From UBA4874 sp002399435 (GTDB lineage: Bacteria; Bacillota; Clostridia; Caldicoprobacterales; DTU083): a DNA stretch of 64,000 bases. Location: NCBI GenBank assembly GCA_036823195.1, contig DAISGI010000011.1, positions 5,769-69,768 on the forward strand, read 5' to 3'. Under the pieces are notes generated by a model, which saw only the letters and a list, made by a program, of their open reading frames with translations, was not told the DNA's origin and did no database searches. This document shows, piece after piece, positions 39,740 through 48,852 of the stretch. Each line of letters opens with the position of its first letter. Position 1 is the stretch's first letter. A program made the position numbers and the translations under genes.

Positions 39740-40933
39740 ATGAAAATGAAGGAACAAAGGAAGAAACAAAAAAGGACAGGCTGGGTCGGAATGGCAGTCC
39801 TGCTTTTGTTCCTGAGCGTTGCCTCACCCGTCTTCGCCCAGGAACCATTCAACAGTGCTGCAGAATCTGCCATATTAATGGAAGCCTCCACCGGGCAGAT
39901 ATTATACGGGAAAAATGTGGATACCCCGCTTCCCCCGGCCAGCATCACCAAAATCATGACCTTATTGCTGGGATTTGAGGCTTTGGAGAACGGAAGTGCC
40001 CACCTGGAGGATCAGGTGACGGTTTCCGAAAAAGCATGGCGGACCGGAATGAAAGGATCGGAAATGTTCCTCGATGTCGGGTCCAAAGTGCCGCTGCGGG
40101 ACATCCTGACCGGAATCTCCGTCGTATCCGCCAATGATGGCTGCGTCGCCCTTGCAGAACATCTGTACGGATCCGAGGAAGCCTTTGTCGGACAGATGAA
40201 CAAACGTGCGAAGGAACTGGGCATGACCCATACCGAGTTCAAAAACTGCAATGGTCTGCCGGCAGCAGGGCATCACATGAGTGCCCATGACATTGCAATA
40301 TTGGCCAGATATCTGATCACAAACTATCCGAAAGTGCTGGAGCTGGAGTCCACAAAGGAACTTACCTTCAACGGGATCTATCAGAAAAACCGCAATCCAC
40401 TTCTTGAAAATTATCCTGGCGCAGACGGCCTGAAAACCGGCTGGACCGAGGAAGCCGGCTTCTGTCTGGTAGGTACGGCAAAAAAGGACGGCATGCGGCT
40501 GATCTCCGTTGTGCTGAAAACCAGGGATGAAAAGGAACGGCTTGCGGCTTCCAAAGAGCTGTTGGATTTTGGCTATCAGAATTTCGAACTGACTGAGATT
40601 GCAAAAAAAGGAAAAGAAATCGGGGAAATCCCGGTACGGAACGGCAGGGAAACCACTGTGCCGGTAAAGATCAATGAATCCATAACAGCAGCTGTCCCGA
40701 AATCCCATAAGGCAGATATCAAAATCTCTGCAGTGCCGTCGGATAAGCCGATATCGGCTCCCGTTGCAGCCGGTAAAACGGTGGGAAAGGCAGAAGTCCG
40801 ATTGGGCAAGGATGTCCTGGCGACGGCAGATATCAGTACAACCAAAAAAGTGGAGAAGATTGGTTTCATAACAAAATTGATCCGGGGAATTGCGGACTTT
40901 TTCCGATCCCTGTTTAAAGTCTCCAAAGCCTGA
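39740..40933 (+). CDS. D-alanyl-D-alanine carboxypeptidase (DacF-like, peptidase S11)
   Basis: 397 residues. Signal peptide (basic run, hydrophobic core GMAVLLLFLSVASPVFA). The active-site set is PASITK (S68, K71), SAND (S130, N132) and KTG (232-234), typical of low-molecular-mass penicillin-binding proteins. A beta-rich C-terminal domain and a final amphipathic stretch (KLIRGIADFFRSLFKV) likely anchor it to the membrane. It trims the terminal D-Ala from peptidoglycan stems. Start 39740 has GGAGG five bases upstream; ATG 39746 is an alternative. It is divergent from asnA. Confidence 0.93.
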   Translation: MKMKEQRKKQKRTGWVGMAVLLLFLSVASPVFAQEPFNSAAESAILMEASTGQILYGKNVDTPLPPASITKIMTLLLGFEALENGSAHLEDQVTVSEKAWRTGMKGSEMFLDVGSKVPLRDILTGISVVSANDGCVALAEHLYGSEEAFVGQMNKRAKELGMTHTEFKNCNGLPAAGHHMSAHDIAILARYLITNYPKVLELESTKELTFNGIYQKNRNPLLENYPGADGLKTGWTEEAGFCLVGTAKKDGMRLISVVLKTRDEKERLAASKELLDFGYQNFELTEIAKKGKEIGEIPVRNGRETTVPVKINESITAAVPKSHKADIKISAVPSDKPISAPVAAGKTVGKAEVRLGKDVLATADISTTKKVEKIGFITKLIRGIADFFRSLFKVSKA

Positions 40934-40989
40934 CCGATTTGCTCCTTTAGCTCCTTTATTTACAGAAAAGAAAAAGAAAAAAAACAAAA

Positions 40990-41018
40990 TTTACCGGGAA
41001 TGCAAACTGTGATATGAT
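40990..41018 (+). promoter_or_regulatory. Promoter of the pantothenate uptake/kinase pair
   Basis: TTTACC (40990-40995), 17-base spacer, TATGAT (41013-41018), followed by AAAGGAG before ATG 41062. Confidence 0.7.
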
Positions 41019-41061
41019 AGTATGAATATCATAAATATATTATTTTAAAGGAGAATGGTTT

Positions 41062-41643
41062 ATGAGCCGATCACTAAAGGATACCAAAAATCTCACCTTT
41101 ATTGCCTTAATGCTGGCCATTACCATTGTATTGGACCTGACGCCATTGGGTGCAGTGCCATTGGGTTCGATCAGTGCAACGGTCGTCCATATTCCTACCA
41201 TTATTACAGGAGTCCTGCTGGGCCCGGTTGCCGGATGGGTTCTTGGGACGCTGATGGGACTTATCTCTCTGATTCATGCAGTGACGAGGCCGGTAACGGT
41301 TATCGATCCTCTGTTTATCAACCCGCTCGTTTCCGTACTTCCGCGGATGATGATCGGAGTGGTGGCCTATTATGTTTACCGGATGCTTTATAAGGTTCTG
41401 AAAGCACCGGCATCCGCCTTTGCTGCAGGCGTTGCGGGCAGCGCGGTGAATACCGGACTGGTATTCCTGATGCTCTATCTGGTATATGCCCAGGAAGTCG
41501 TAAAAAGGCTGGGGATTGCCTTCAAGGCAATGCTGCTCTCCGTACTGACGACAAATGCCATTGCGGAAGCCGTTCTTGCTGGTATATTGACCATGGCCAT
41601 TACGTTGGCTTACAACAAATACAGAAAAATAATCAGGGAGTAA
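41062..41643 (+). CDS. ECF transporter substrate-specificity (S) component, probably for pantothenate
   Basis: 193 residues, about six membrane helices. The N-terminal LTFIALMLAITIVLD is the ECF S-component start, with a membrane-embedded small-residue region fitting the EcfT-interacting helix. Such proteins bind a vitamin and work with a shared energising module encoded elsewhere. The next gene, four bases downstream, is a type II pantothenate kinase, so the ligand is most likely pantothenate (PanT). That is inferred from the neighbour, not from binding residues. Confidence 0.85.
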   Translation: MSRSLKDTKNLTFIALMLAITIVLDLTPLGAVPLGSISATVVHIPTIITGVLLGPVAGWVLGTLMGLISLIHAVTRPVTVIDPLFINPLVSVLPRMMIGVVAYYVYRMLYKVLKAPASAFAAGVAGSAVNTGLVFLMLYLVYAQEVVKRLGIAFKAMLLSVLTTNAIAEAVLAGILTMAITLAYNKYRKIIRE

Positions 41644-41647
41644 TCGT

Positions 41648-42487
41648 ATGTCAAGAATTATTGGAATCGATGTCGGCGGAAGTACAACAAAAATTGTCGG
41701 ATTACATGAAAACAGGATTTTCAGTCCCATACTGGTCAAGGCCAACGATCCCATTGCATCCGTATATGGAGCTTTCGGCAAATTTATGAGCAAAAACAAG
41801 CTGAACCTGAAGGATATCAGCCGGATTCTGGTAACCGGGGCAGGCTCCGGATACCTGTCCGATAATATATACGGGATTCCCACTGGCAAGGTGAATGAGT
41901 TTCAGGCCATCGGAAAGGGCGGGTTGTTTCTGACCGGCCTGAAGCGGGCCATCATTGTCAGCATGGGTACCGGTACGGCTTATGTCATTGCCGATAAAAA
42001 CGGGGAAAAACATATCGGCGGTACCGGCGTCGGCGGAGGAACCCTTCTGGGCCTCTCCTATAAAATGCTCAATATACGGCATTTTGATGATTTGATTGAA
42101 ATGGCTCAGGGCGGGGATCTGTCTCATATCGATCTTTTGATCCGGGATATCACAAAGGACCCGGTAGGAAGCCTGACGCAGGAAAGTACAGCATCCAATT
42201 TCGGGAAAATCAGTGATCTGGCCACCAAGTCGGATACCGCTCTTGGAATTGTCAACCTCGTGTTCCAGACTATCGGGACCATTGCCGCGTTTGCTTCCCG
42301 CATACACAATACAAAGGATGTTGTATTAACGGGGAATCTGACCAATGTCCCCCAATCCCGGGCCATCTTTGACTCCCTGCAGAGCTTGTACCAGGTGCGG
42401 TTTCACATGCCCGACCATGCGGAATACGCCACAGCTGCCGGAGCGACCCTGTTTCCGGCAGAGAACCTAACCGATTTGTCTTTATAA
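41648..42487 (+). CDS. coaW: Type II pantothenate kinase
   Basis: 279 residues of the actin-like ASKHA fold: phosphate loop IIGIDVGGSTTKIVGL, catalytic-region motif VSMGTGTAYVIAD, and the glycine-rich GGTGVGGGTLLGLSY loop. It matches the staphylococcal CoaW type rather than CoaA or the type III CoaX. It phosphorylates pantothenate, the first committed step of coenzyme A synthesis, and traps the imported vitamin. It is co-transcribed with the S component and converges with yraN 16 bases later. Type II kinases are usually not feedback-inhibited by CoA (family knowledge). Confidence 0.94.
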   Translation: MSRIIGIDVGGSTTKIVGLHENRIFSPILVKANDPIASVYGAFGKFMSKNKLNLKDISRILVTGAGSGYLSDNIYGIPTGKVNEFQAIGKGGLFLTGLKRAIIVSMGTGTAYVIADKNGEKHIGGTGVGGGTLLGLSYKMLNIRHFDDLIEMAQGGDLSHIDLLIRDITKDPVGSLTQESTASNFGKISDLATKSDTALGIVNLVFQTIGTIAAFASRIHNTKDVVLTGNLTNVPQSRAIFDSLQSLYQVRFHMPDHAEYATAAGATLFPAENLTDLSL

Positions 42488-42503
42488 GGGGAAAGCAGGC
42501 AGT

Positions 42504-42869
42504 TTATACCCCGTATGCATTGGGGATATGATGGATATGAAAAGAGGAATCCGGCCGGACAAAGACCTCCAGGATATCAAAACGACAGGACGCATTCTTC
42601 CAGTGCCTGTCCTGAAGAAAGCATAACGCGGCTTTCCGGTACCTGGACTGCTTTTTCCGGTTCACCGCCTGGGCGGGAGTACCAAAAGCCGTGGATGTCC
42701 GGGTCTTCACCTCAGCAAATATCAGTTGACCCTCCCCGGATGCAATAATATCCACCTCTCCAAAGGGGCACCGATAATTCCGATATACAATCCGATAGCC
42801 CTGCCGGATGAGATACTGACAAGCCTGCTCCTCCCCCCATTTCCCCAATTCCATGCGATAGGTACTCAA
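42504..42869 (-). CDS. YraN family protein (UPF0102, nuclease-like fold)
   Basis: 121 residues. The family signature is intact: GKWGEEQACQYLIRQGYRIVYRNYRCPFGEVDIIASGEGQLIFAEVKTRTS, with the E-x-D and E-x-K positions of the restriction-endonuclease-like fold (GEVDII and FAEVK). The start is a TTG (42869) with AAGGAG upstream; the next ATG (42854) would cut the conserved helix. The family is widespread and is associated with DNA recombination, but its function is not settled. Single gene, convergent with coaW. Confidence 0.9.
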   Translation of the reverse strand: MSTYRMELGKWGEEQACQYLIRQGYRIVYRNYRCPFGEVDIIASGEGQLIFAEVKTRTSTAFGTPAQAVNRKKQSRYRKAALCFLQDRHWKNASCRFDILEVFVRPDSSFHIHHIPNAYGV

Positions 42870-42926
42870 AATTCTGTTCTCTCCTTTTCGTTGATTTATG
42901 ACAGCAAAATGAAATACACTTCATAT

Positions 42927-42963
42927 CTTATACTTTTCGATCCTTATACTTTTCGATCCTTAT
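42927..42963. repeat. 16-bp tandem repeat
   Basis: CTTATACTTTTCGATC occurs twice exactly (42927-42942, 42943-42958), with the start of a third copy. It lies between yraN and the M23 gene. The rest of 42870-43124 is AT-rich and includes a TACTATA/TATAGTA inverted repeat near 43026-43053. Confidence 0.9.
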
Positions 42964-43124
42964 TTCATATTATAGGAAAAACAATATGTAGAATCAACAA
43001 ATTCCGTAAAATTCAGCGTATTTTATACTATACAAATGATATAGGATATAGTATAATGACAGGAAAGCAAATGAATTTTAATACTTTTGTCACATTTGTT
43101 TAAAATCCATGACGGGGTGATTCT

Positions 43125-44474
43125 GTGAGAAAAAAATTCCTTATTCCATTTTTGGCTGTTATTCTTGTAATGGCCATGACAGCATCGGCTTTTGCTTCCG
43201 GTATATCCCAAAAGCAGGGAAAGCTGAACGATGTACATAAGAACATTACAGATAGCAAAAAGAATCTGAATCAGGTCAAGGATCAGCAAGACAACGTGCA
43301 AAACCAGCTGAAGCAAGTTGATCAGAGCCTGCAGGAAAAACAGAAGGAACTGTCCGCAGTGGAAAACCAGTTGAACCAGACACAGGGCGAGCTCTCCGCC
43401 ACCAGGCAAAATCTGGCAGTCACGGAGAACAACCTGGCAAACACCAGGGAAAATTTGGACAAGCTTCAGACAGAATTGAATCAGTCCATCAAAAAAGCCG
43501 AGGAACAGGAGAAACTCAATGCAGATCGAATGAGAGCCATGTATATGAACAGCGACTCTTCTTATCTGGAACTGCTGTTTGAATCCAAGGGCCTGAACGA
43601 TCTGATGGATCGGGTGGACATGATCACCAAAATGTTCTCCTATGATCAGGGCGTGTTTGATGAACTGACTCAGTACCGGGATGAAGTGAAAAAGAAAAAA
43701 GAAGCCTGTGAACAGCAGAAAGCCAACATTGAGCAATGCAAGCGCGGTATAGAGAACCAGAAAGCTGCTCTGGAGCAAAAGGAAAGTGAAATCCAGAACA
43801 CGAAAGCGCAGATTGCAAAGCAAAAGCAGGATATCGAAGCGACGCAGAACGAAAAGCAAAGGCTGATCACTCAGCTCGACGCCGAAAAGGCCAAGATCAG
43901 TGAAGACCTGGATGCAATGGAAGCAGAGTCCAAAAACCTGGAGAAAGAGATCCGAAGGTTGGTCCTGGCCAGACAGCAGCAGCAGCAGCAACAGCGGCAA
44001 GCCAGCCGGGGTTCCGTGAAAAGACCAGGGAGTGGTGTCAACAACGTTGGATCCAAATACACGGGAGGCAGATTGGCTTGGCCGGCACCTGGTTTTTACA
44101 CCATTACTTCCCCATATGGATGGCGCAATCATCCTATTGAAGGAGTAGAAAAACTACATAAAGGGATGGATATATCCGGAGGCGGCATTGCCGGACACCC
44201 TGCCAAAGCCGCAGCGGATGGTACGGTAATTCTTATCCAACACGATAATGGTCGTAAAAAAGGTTATGGAAACATGGTAACGGTGGATCATGGCGGCGGG
44301 ATTACAACCACCTATGCTCATGGATCCGCTATAAAGGTTTCTGTGGGACAGAAGGTGAAGGCGGGTGATACTGTCATTCTCGTCGGCAGCACTGGAGCTT
44401 CCACCGGACCGCACCTGCACTTTGAGGTTCGGGTAAACGGGACTCCTGTCAATCCCATGGGTTATTTGCAGTAA
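43125..44474 (+). CDS. Secreted coiled-coil peptidase M23 (murein hydrolase activator type)
   Basis: 449 residues. A signal peptide (RKKFLIPFLAVILVMAMTASAFA) precedes about 260 residues of Gln/Glu/Lys-rich coiled coil. A Gln-rich linker (QQQQQQRQ) leads to an M23 domain with HKGMD (H345, D349) and HLH (430-432), all zinc ligands present. The layout is that of EnvC/PcsB-like hydrolases, in Firmicutes often partnered with FtsEX; ftsEX is not in the window. Unlike EnvC, the zinc site is intact, so it may cut peptidoglycan itself. The start is GTG 43125 with GGGGTG upstream. A bidirectional terminator follows. Confidence 0.92.
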   Translation: MRKKFLIPFLAVILVMAMTASAFASGISQKQGKLNDVHKNITDSKKNLNQVKDQQDNVQNQLKQVDQSLQEKQKELSAVENQLNQTQGELSATRQNLAVTENNLANTRENLDKLQTELNQSIKKAEEQEKLNADRMRAMYMNSDSSYLELLFESKGLNDLMDRVDMITKMFSYDQGVFDELTQYRDEVKKKKEACEQQKANIEQCKRGIENQKAALEQKESEIQNTKAQIAKQKQDIEATQNEKQRLITQLDAEKAKISEDLDAMEAESKNLEKEIRRLVLARQQQQQQQRQASRGSVKRPGSGVNNVGSKYTGGRLAWPAPGFYTITSPYGWRNHPIEGVEKLHKGMDISGGGIAGHPAKAAADGTVILIQHDNGRKKGYGNMVTVDHGGGITTTYAHGSAIKVSVGQKVKAGDTVILVGSTGASTGPHLHFEVRVNGTPVNPMGYLQ

Positions 44475-44556
44475 ACGTATCCGAGTCAGAGATCGGAATC
44501 GATATCCTCTCATCATGGTAGATTCAACTGGTTCATCACAAAGGAAAACAAAAAAA

Positions 44557-44601
44557 AGGAAAGGAGCTTGTCCTAAAGGGCAGGCTCTTTTCCTGCTTTT
44601 T
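44557..44601. terminator. Bidirectional rho-independent terminator
   Basis: A 17-bp stem (AGGAAAGGAGCTTGTCC with GGGCAGGCTCTTTTCCT, three G-T pairs) and TAAA loop. T-runs follow on both strands: TTTTT after the M23 gene and at least seven Ts on the minus strand after the V-ATPase operon. Confidence 0.9.
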
Positions 44602-44615
44602 GAACTAATTGGATG

Positions 44616-45314
44616 CTATGATTCCTGTACCGCTTCATCCCTGGCTGCCTGTCGGTCATATCGGCTGCTGTAATGATGTGTCTGCTCCAGCATCATGTCC
44701 TTCACTTTCATCAGGCGTACCTGCGTGCTGCGCTCGTTCTCATCCAGCTTCATGGTGATATACCGGATGTTTTCCTGCATTTCAGGAATCATGACATGCT
44801 CCAGCGCGTTTACCCGCCTCCGGGTTTTTTCAATCTCTGTGGCCATCATCTGACAGGCTTTCTCACATTCTGCCAGTTTCAGCATATCCGGCAGAATGTC
44901 CGCCAGGGATTTCACAGCGTCATCCAGGTCGGCAGAGGTAAATGCAAACCCATAGGAGTAGATATCATTGGCATCGGATGTGCGTGTTTTATAATGGAAT
45001 TGCGGAATTTCCACGCTCATGACGTTTTTTACGTCTGTCTCCAGAAAGACTTCCTGTTTGGGCGCCAGAAACGCAGTCTTCAATGTTTCGTCCGACATCA
45101 CCGCCCGTGCCAGGACAAAGTTTTTGTTGGCGGACTGAATACCCTGCTCCACCCGTTCCCGCAGGACTTTGTTTTCTCTTACCAGGTCCAGAAACTGCCG
45201 CATCAATTCGTCCCTTTTGTCCTTCAGCAGCTTATGTCCTCTCATGGCTGTACCGAGCTTTCTCTTGAGTTGTGTCAGTTCCATACGTGTTGGGTTTACA
45301 TGAGCGGCAGCCAA
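44616..45314 (-). CDS. atpD: V-type ATP synthase/ATPase subunit D
   Basis: 232 residues, the central rotor shaft. The start VNPTRMELTQLKRKLGTAMRGHKLLKDKRDELMRQFL is the family signature. The protein is mostly two long helices, which form an antiparallel coiled coil inside the A3B3 head. It is the last gene of the nine-gene operon and is followed by the shared terminator. It is 12 bases after subunit B. Confidence 0.95.
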   Translation of the reverse strand: MAAAHVNPTRMELTQLKRKLGTAMRGHKLLKDKRDELMRQFLDLVRENKVLRERVEQGIQSANKNFVLARAVMSDETLKTAFLAPKQEVFLETDVKNVMSVEIPQFHYKTRTSDANDIYSYGFAFTSADLDDAVKSLADILPDMLKLAECEKACQMMATEIEKTRRRVNALEHVMIPEMQENIRYITMKLDENERSTQVRLMKVKDMMLEQTHHYSSRYDRQAARDEAVQES

Positions 45315-45326
45315 AAATATCCCTCC

Positions 45327-46706
45327 CTACTTGTCAGATGCATCATAGTATTCATCCAGAAGTTGATCATTGATCCGTTTCAGTTCACTGCGGGGCAGAA
45401 TGCGAAGCAGTTTCCAGCCGAGATCCAACGTTTCTTCCACATCCCTATTGACCTGGTATCCCTGTGATATATATTGCTTTTCAAACTCATCGGCAAATTT
45501 CGCATACAATTTATCAATATCCGTCAGGGCTGCTTCGCCAAGTACCACCATCAGTTCCTTGGCCTCTTTTCCCCGGGCATAGGCAGCAAACAGCTGATTC
45601 ATGGTATCCGCATGATCTGCCCGTGTTTTTCCTTCCCCGATTCCCTTATCCTTCAGACGGGACAACGATGGCAGTACATCGATCGGAGGCGTGATTCCCT
45701 TCCGGTACAAGTCACGGCTGAGTATAATCTGCCCTTCCGTAATATATCCGGTCAGGTCCGGAATCGGATGGGTCTCGTCATCTTCCGGCATGGTCAATAT
45801 GGGAATCATTGTAATGGATCCCGGTTTGCCTTTCTGACGGCCGGCCCTCTCATAAATGGACGCCAGGTCCGTATACATGTAGCCGGGATACCCCCGTCTG
45901 CCCGGAACCTCCTTGCGTGCAGCGGATACTTCACGCAGGGCATCTGCATAATTCGTAATATCCGTCAGAATCACCAGGACATGCATACCCTTTTCAAATG
46001 CCAGGTACTCTGCTGCCGTCAGTGCCATTCTCGGGGTGGAGATCCGTTCAATGGCCGGATCATTGGCCAGATTTACAAACAGAACCGTCCGGTCCAGGGC
46101 ACCGGTTTCACGAAAACTTTCGATAAAAAAGTTGGCCTCCTCAAAGGTAATGCCAATGGCGGCAAATACAACTGCAAAGGACTCCTGTGTTCCCCGCACC
46201 CTGGCCTGGCGTGCGATTTGCGCTGCAAGATTGGCATGGGGCAGCCCCGATGCAGAAAAGATCGGCAGCTTCTGTCCCCGTACCAGAGTGTTCAGCCCGT
46301 CAATGGCAGAGATCCCGGTCTGGATAAACTCCTGGGGATAACTGCGCGCAACCGGATTTATGGGCAGGCCATCAATATCCATGCGTTTGTCCGGCAGGAT
46401 TTCCGGACCGTTATCTATGGGACGCCCCAGCCCGTCAAAGATACGCCCCAGCATATCTCTGGAAACACCCAGCTCCATGCTGCGTCCCAGGAACCGTACC
46501 TTGCTCTGGGACAGATTGATGCCGGCGGAGCTTTCAAACAACTGTACAAGAGCATTGCTGCCATCCACCTCCAGCACTTTACAGCGTCGTTTTTCTCCGG
46601 TGCTCAGTTCAATTTCTCCCAATTCATCATAGGTAACGCCGGACACGTTCCGCACCAGCATCAGAGGACCCGCTATCTCTTCTATGGTTCGATACTCTTT
46701 TGGCAT
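45327..46706 (-). CDS. atpB: V-type ATP synthase/ATPase subunit B
   Basis: 459 residues. The nucleotide-binding-like domain lacks a true Walker A (SASGLPHANLAAQIARQA replaces it), as in all non-catalytic B subunits, and ends FEKQYISQGY with a helical tail. It alternates with subunit A in the hexameric head. Its start abuts the stop of subunit A without a gap, matching the equal dose needed. Confidence 0.97.
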   Translation of the reverse strand: MPKEYRTIEEIAGPLMLVRNVSGVTYDELGEIELSTGEKRRCKVLEVDGSNALVQLFESSAGINLSQSKVRFLGRSMELGVSRDMLGRIFDGLGRPIDNGPEILPDKRMDIDGLPINPVARSYPQEFIQTGISAIDGLNTLVRGQKLPIFSASGLPHANLAAQIARQARVRGTQESFAVVFAAIGITFEEANFFIESFRETGALDRTVLFVNLANDPAIERISTPRMALTAAEYLAFEKGMHVLVILTDITNYADALREVSAARKEVPGRRGYPGYMYTDLASIYERAGRQKGKPGSITMIPILTMPEDDETHPIPDLTGYITEGQIILSRDLYRKGITPPIDVLPSLSRLKDKGIGEGKTRADHADTMNQLFAAYARGKEAKELMVVLGEAALTDIDKLYAKFADEFEKQYISQGYQVNRDVEETLDLGWKLLRILPRSELKRINDQLLDEYYDASDK

Positions 46707-48476
46707 TTATAAGTCCTCCTTCTGAATGGCCTGTTGGATCTCATCCGACAGCATCTGTTCGATCTGATCGTATTCCTCGTCAGTTTTGTCCTCGGCTACA
46801 TATTTGAACCGCCCAATCCGCTCCCGCACCGGCAACCGAACCAGGTCCTCAATGTTCGCTTTCTTTTCCAGTGCGGAAACAGCCGCATCATAATACCCCA
46901 AAACCAGATGCATCATCTGATACTGCTTCTGCAGAGAGGTATAGGTATCCGTTTCATGAAAGGCATTCTGATGGAGAAAGTCCTCCCGAATGGACCGGGC
47001 GGCTTCCAGTTTCAAACGATCGCCTGCAGACAATGCATCCATGCCCACCAGCTTGACGATCTCCTCCAGCTCCGATTCATCATGCAGCAAACGCATCAGC
47101 CGCGCCCGCAAATCCATCCAGTCGTTTTTTACATTGGCGTTAAACCATTTTCCCATGGTATCGACATACAGGGAATAACTCGTCAGCCAGTTGATCGCCG
47201 GAAAGTGACGACGGTATGCAAGATCCGCATCCAGGCTCCAGAACACCTTTACAATCCGAAGCGTTGCCTGGGAAACCGGTTCGGATATATCGCCTCCGGG
47301 AGGAGATACGGCACCTATCACCGATAAGGCTCCCTTTCGTCCCTCTTTCCCCAGGGCTCTGACATACCCTGCCCGTTCGTAGAACTGGGCAAGACGGCTG
47401 CCAAGATAAGCAGGATACCCTTCTTCGCCGGGCATTTCCTCCAATCGACCGGACATTTCACGCAGCGCTTCCGCCCAGCGGGAAGTGGAATCCGCCATCA
47501 ATGCCACCGAATACCCCATATCGCGGTAATACTCGGCCATGGTGATCCCGGTATAGATGGAAGCCTCCCGCGCCGCAACCGGCATATCGGAAGTATTTGC
47601 AATCAGAATGGTTCGCTTCATCAGGGAATAGCCGGTTTTCGGATCCTTCAGCTCCGGAAACTCATTCAGGACGTCCGTCATTTCATTTCCCCGCTCCCCG
47701 CAGCCGATGTATACTACGATGTCGGCATCCGCCCACTTTGCCAGCTGATGCTGTACTACCGTCTTTCCGGAGCCAAACGGTCCGGGGACTGCAGCAACTC
47801 CGCCTTTGGCAATGGGAAACAGGGTATCAATCACCCGCTGGCCGGTGATCAGCGGCATGTCCGGAGAAAGCTTTTCCTGATAAGGCCGGCCTTCCCGGAC
47901 CGGCCATCTCTGCATCAGGGACAGGTTGTGCCCGGTACCATCCGATCCGGTTATTGTAGCGATCGTATCCGCAACGGTATAATCACCTTCCGCGATCCCT
48001 GTGACCTTTCCTGATACGCCATTCGGAACCATTATTTTATGAAGCACGATTTCCGTTTCGGGAACCGTGCCAACAATATCCCCGGGAACAACTTCCTGTC
48101 CGACTTCCACGGCAGGCTGAAAATGCCATTTTGTCTCCCGGTTCAGAGACAGCACCTGCACCCCACGTTTCAGGTTGTTTCCGGTCTGTTCCATGATTTT
48201 ATCCAAAGGACGCTGAATGCCGTCATAGATGCTTCCAATCAGACCGGGTCCCAATTCCACACTCATGGGAGACCCGGTGGACTCCACAGGCTCTCCCGGC
48301 CCCAGACCGGAAGTTTCCTCATAAACCTGTATGGAAGCTTCCCCGCCATGAATCTCTATAATCTCTCCGGTCAGCTGCCGATCGCTGACACGGACCATAT
48401 CAAACATATTTGCATCCCGCATGCCTTCTGCAATCACGAGAGGCCCGGCAACTTTCTTTATGGTACCTTTGCTCAT
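46707..48476 (-). CDS. atpA: V-type ATP synthase/ATPase catalytic subunit A
   Basis: 589 residues. Walker A is GPFGSGKTV, with the catalytic-glutamate segment IGCGERGNEMTDVL and the bulge domain specific to V/A-type A subunits at about 110-190. It hydrolyses ATP to pump ions or makes ATP in reverse. Start 48476 (MSKGTIKK) has GGTGG upstream; the open frame to 48542 lies within subunit F. The start thus overlaps the end of subunit F by none if this start is used (F ends at 48514). Confidence 0.97.
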   Translation of the reverse strand: MSKGTIKKVAGPLVIAEGMRDANMFDMVRVSDRQLTGEIIEIHGGEASIQVYEETSGLGPGEPVESTGSPMSVELGPGLIGSIYDGIQRPLDKIMEQTGNNLKRGVQVLSLNRETKWHFQPAVEVGQEVVPGDIVGTVPETEIVLHKIMVPNGVSGKVTGIAEGDYTVADTIATITGSDGTGHNLSLMQRWPVREGRPYQEKLSPDMPLITGQRVIDTLFPIAKGGVAAVPGPFGSGKTVVQHQLAKWADADIVVYIGCGERGNEMTDVLNEFPELKDPKTGYSLMKRTILIANTSDMPVAAREASIYTGITMAEYYRDMGYSVALMADSTSRWAEALREMSGRLEEMPGEEGYPAYLGSRLAQFYERAGYVRALGKEGRKGALSVIGAVSPPGGDISEPVSQATLRIVKVFWSLDADLAYRRHFPAINWLTSYSLYVDTMGKWFNANVKNDWMDLRARLMRLLHDESELEEIVKLVGMDALSAGDRLKLEAARSIREDFLHQNAFHETDTYTSLQKQYQMMHLVLGYYDAAVSALEKKANIEDLVRLPVRERIGRFKYVAEDKTDEEYDQIEQMLSDEIQQAIQKEDL

Positions 48477-48513
48477 TTCTGGTCCACCTTCTTTGCTGTA
48501 TTCCTTCCGTTCG

Positions 48514-48852
48514 CTAACGCCGGTTTTTATCCTGAAAGACAATATCGGTACCGACCGCCTGCTCCACTGATTTCTTTACCATTTTGATCCCCATCCCGTT
48601 ATTGCCGGATACCCCGGGAATGGGAATAATCGCAGGCAGCTTTTCCATCCGGTAAGAATCGATTTCTTCTTCCAAAACCGCTGCCAGGGATTCGGTAATA
48701 TAAATGACTGCATAATCTTTCCCAGCCATCTCCCTGAGCTTTCTGCCGGCTGCCTCCGGATCAAACGGTTCTGCCACCGGGACAATATCCAGTCCCAGTG
48801 CTGCAAAACCATAAATGCTGTCATAATCGCCCATTACTGCTATCTTATACAT
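48514..48852 (-). CDS. atpF: V-type ATP synthase/ATPase subunit F
   Basis: 112 residues with the compact alpha/beta fold start MYKIAVMGDYDSIYGFAALGLDIVPV and the ITESLA segment typical of the family. It caps the D shaft in the central stalk. The start overlaps the last eight bases of subunit C. The longer open frame to 48951 runs within subunit C and is discarded. Confidence 0.93.
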   Translation of the reverse strand: MYKIAVMGDYDSIYGFAALGLDIVPVAEPFDPEAAGRKLREMAGKDYAVIYITESLAAVLEEEIDSYRMEKLPAIIPIPGVSGNNGMGIKMVKKSVEQAVGTDIVFQDKNRR

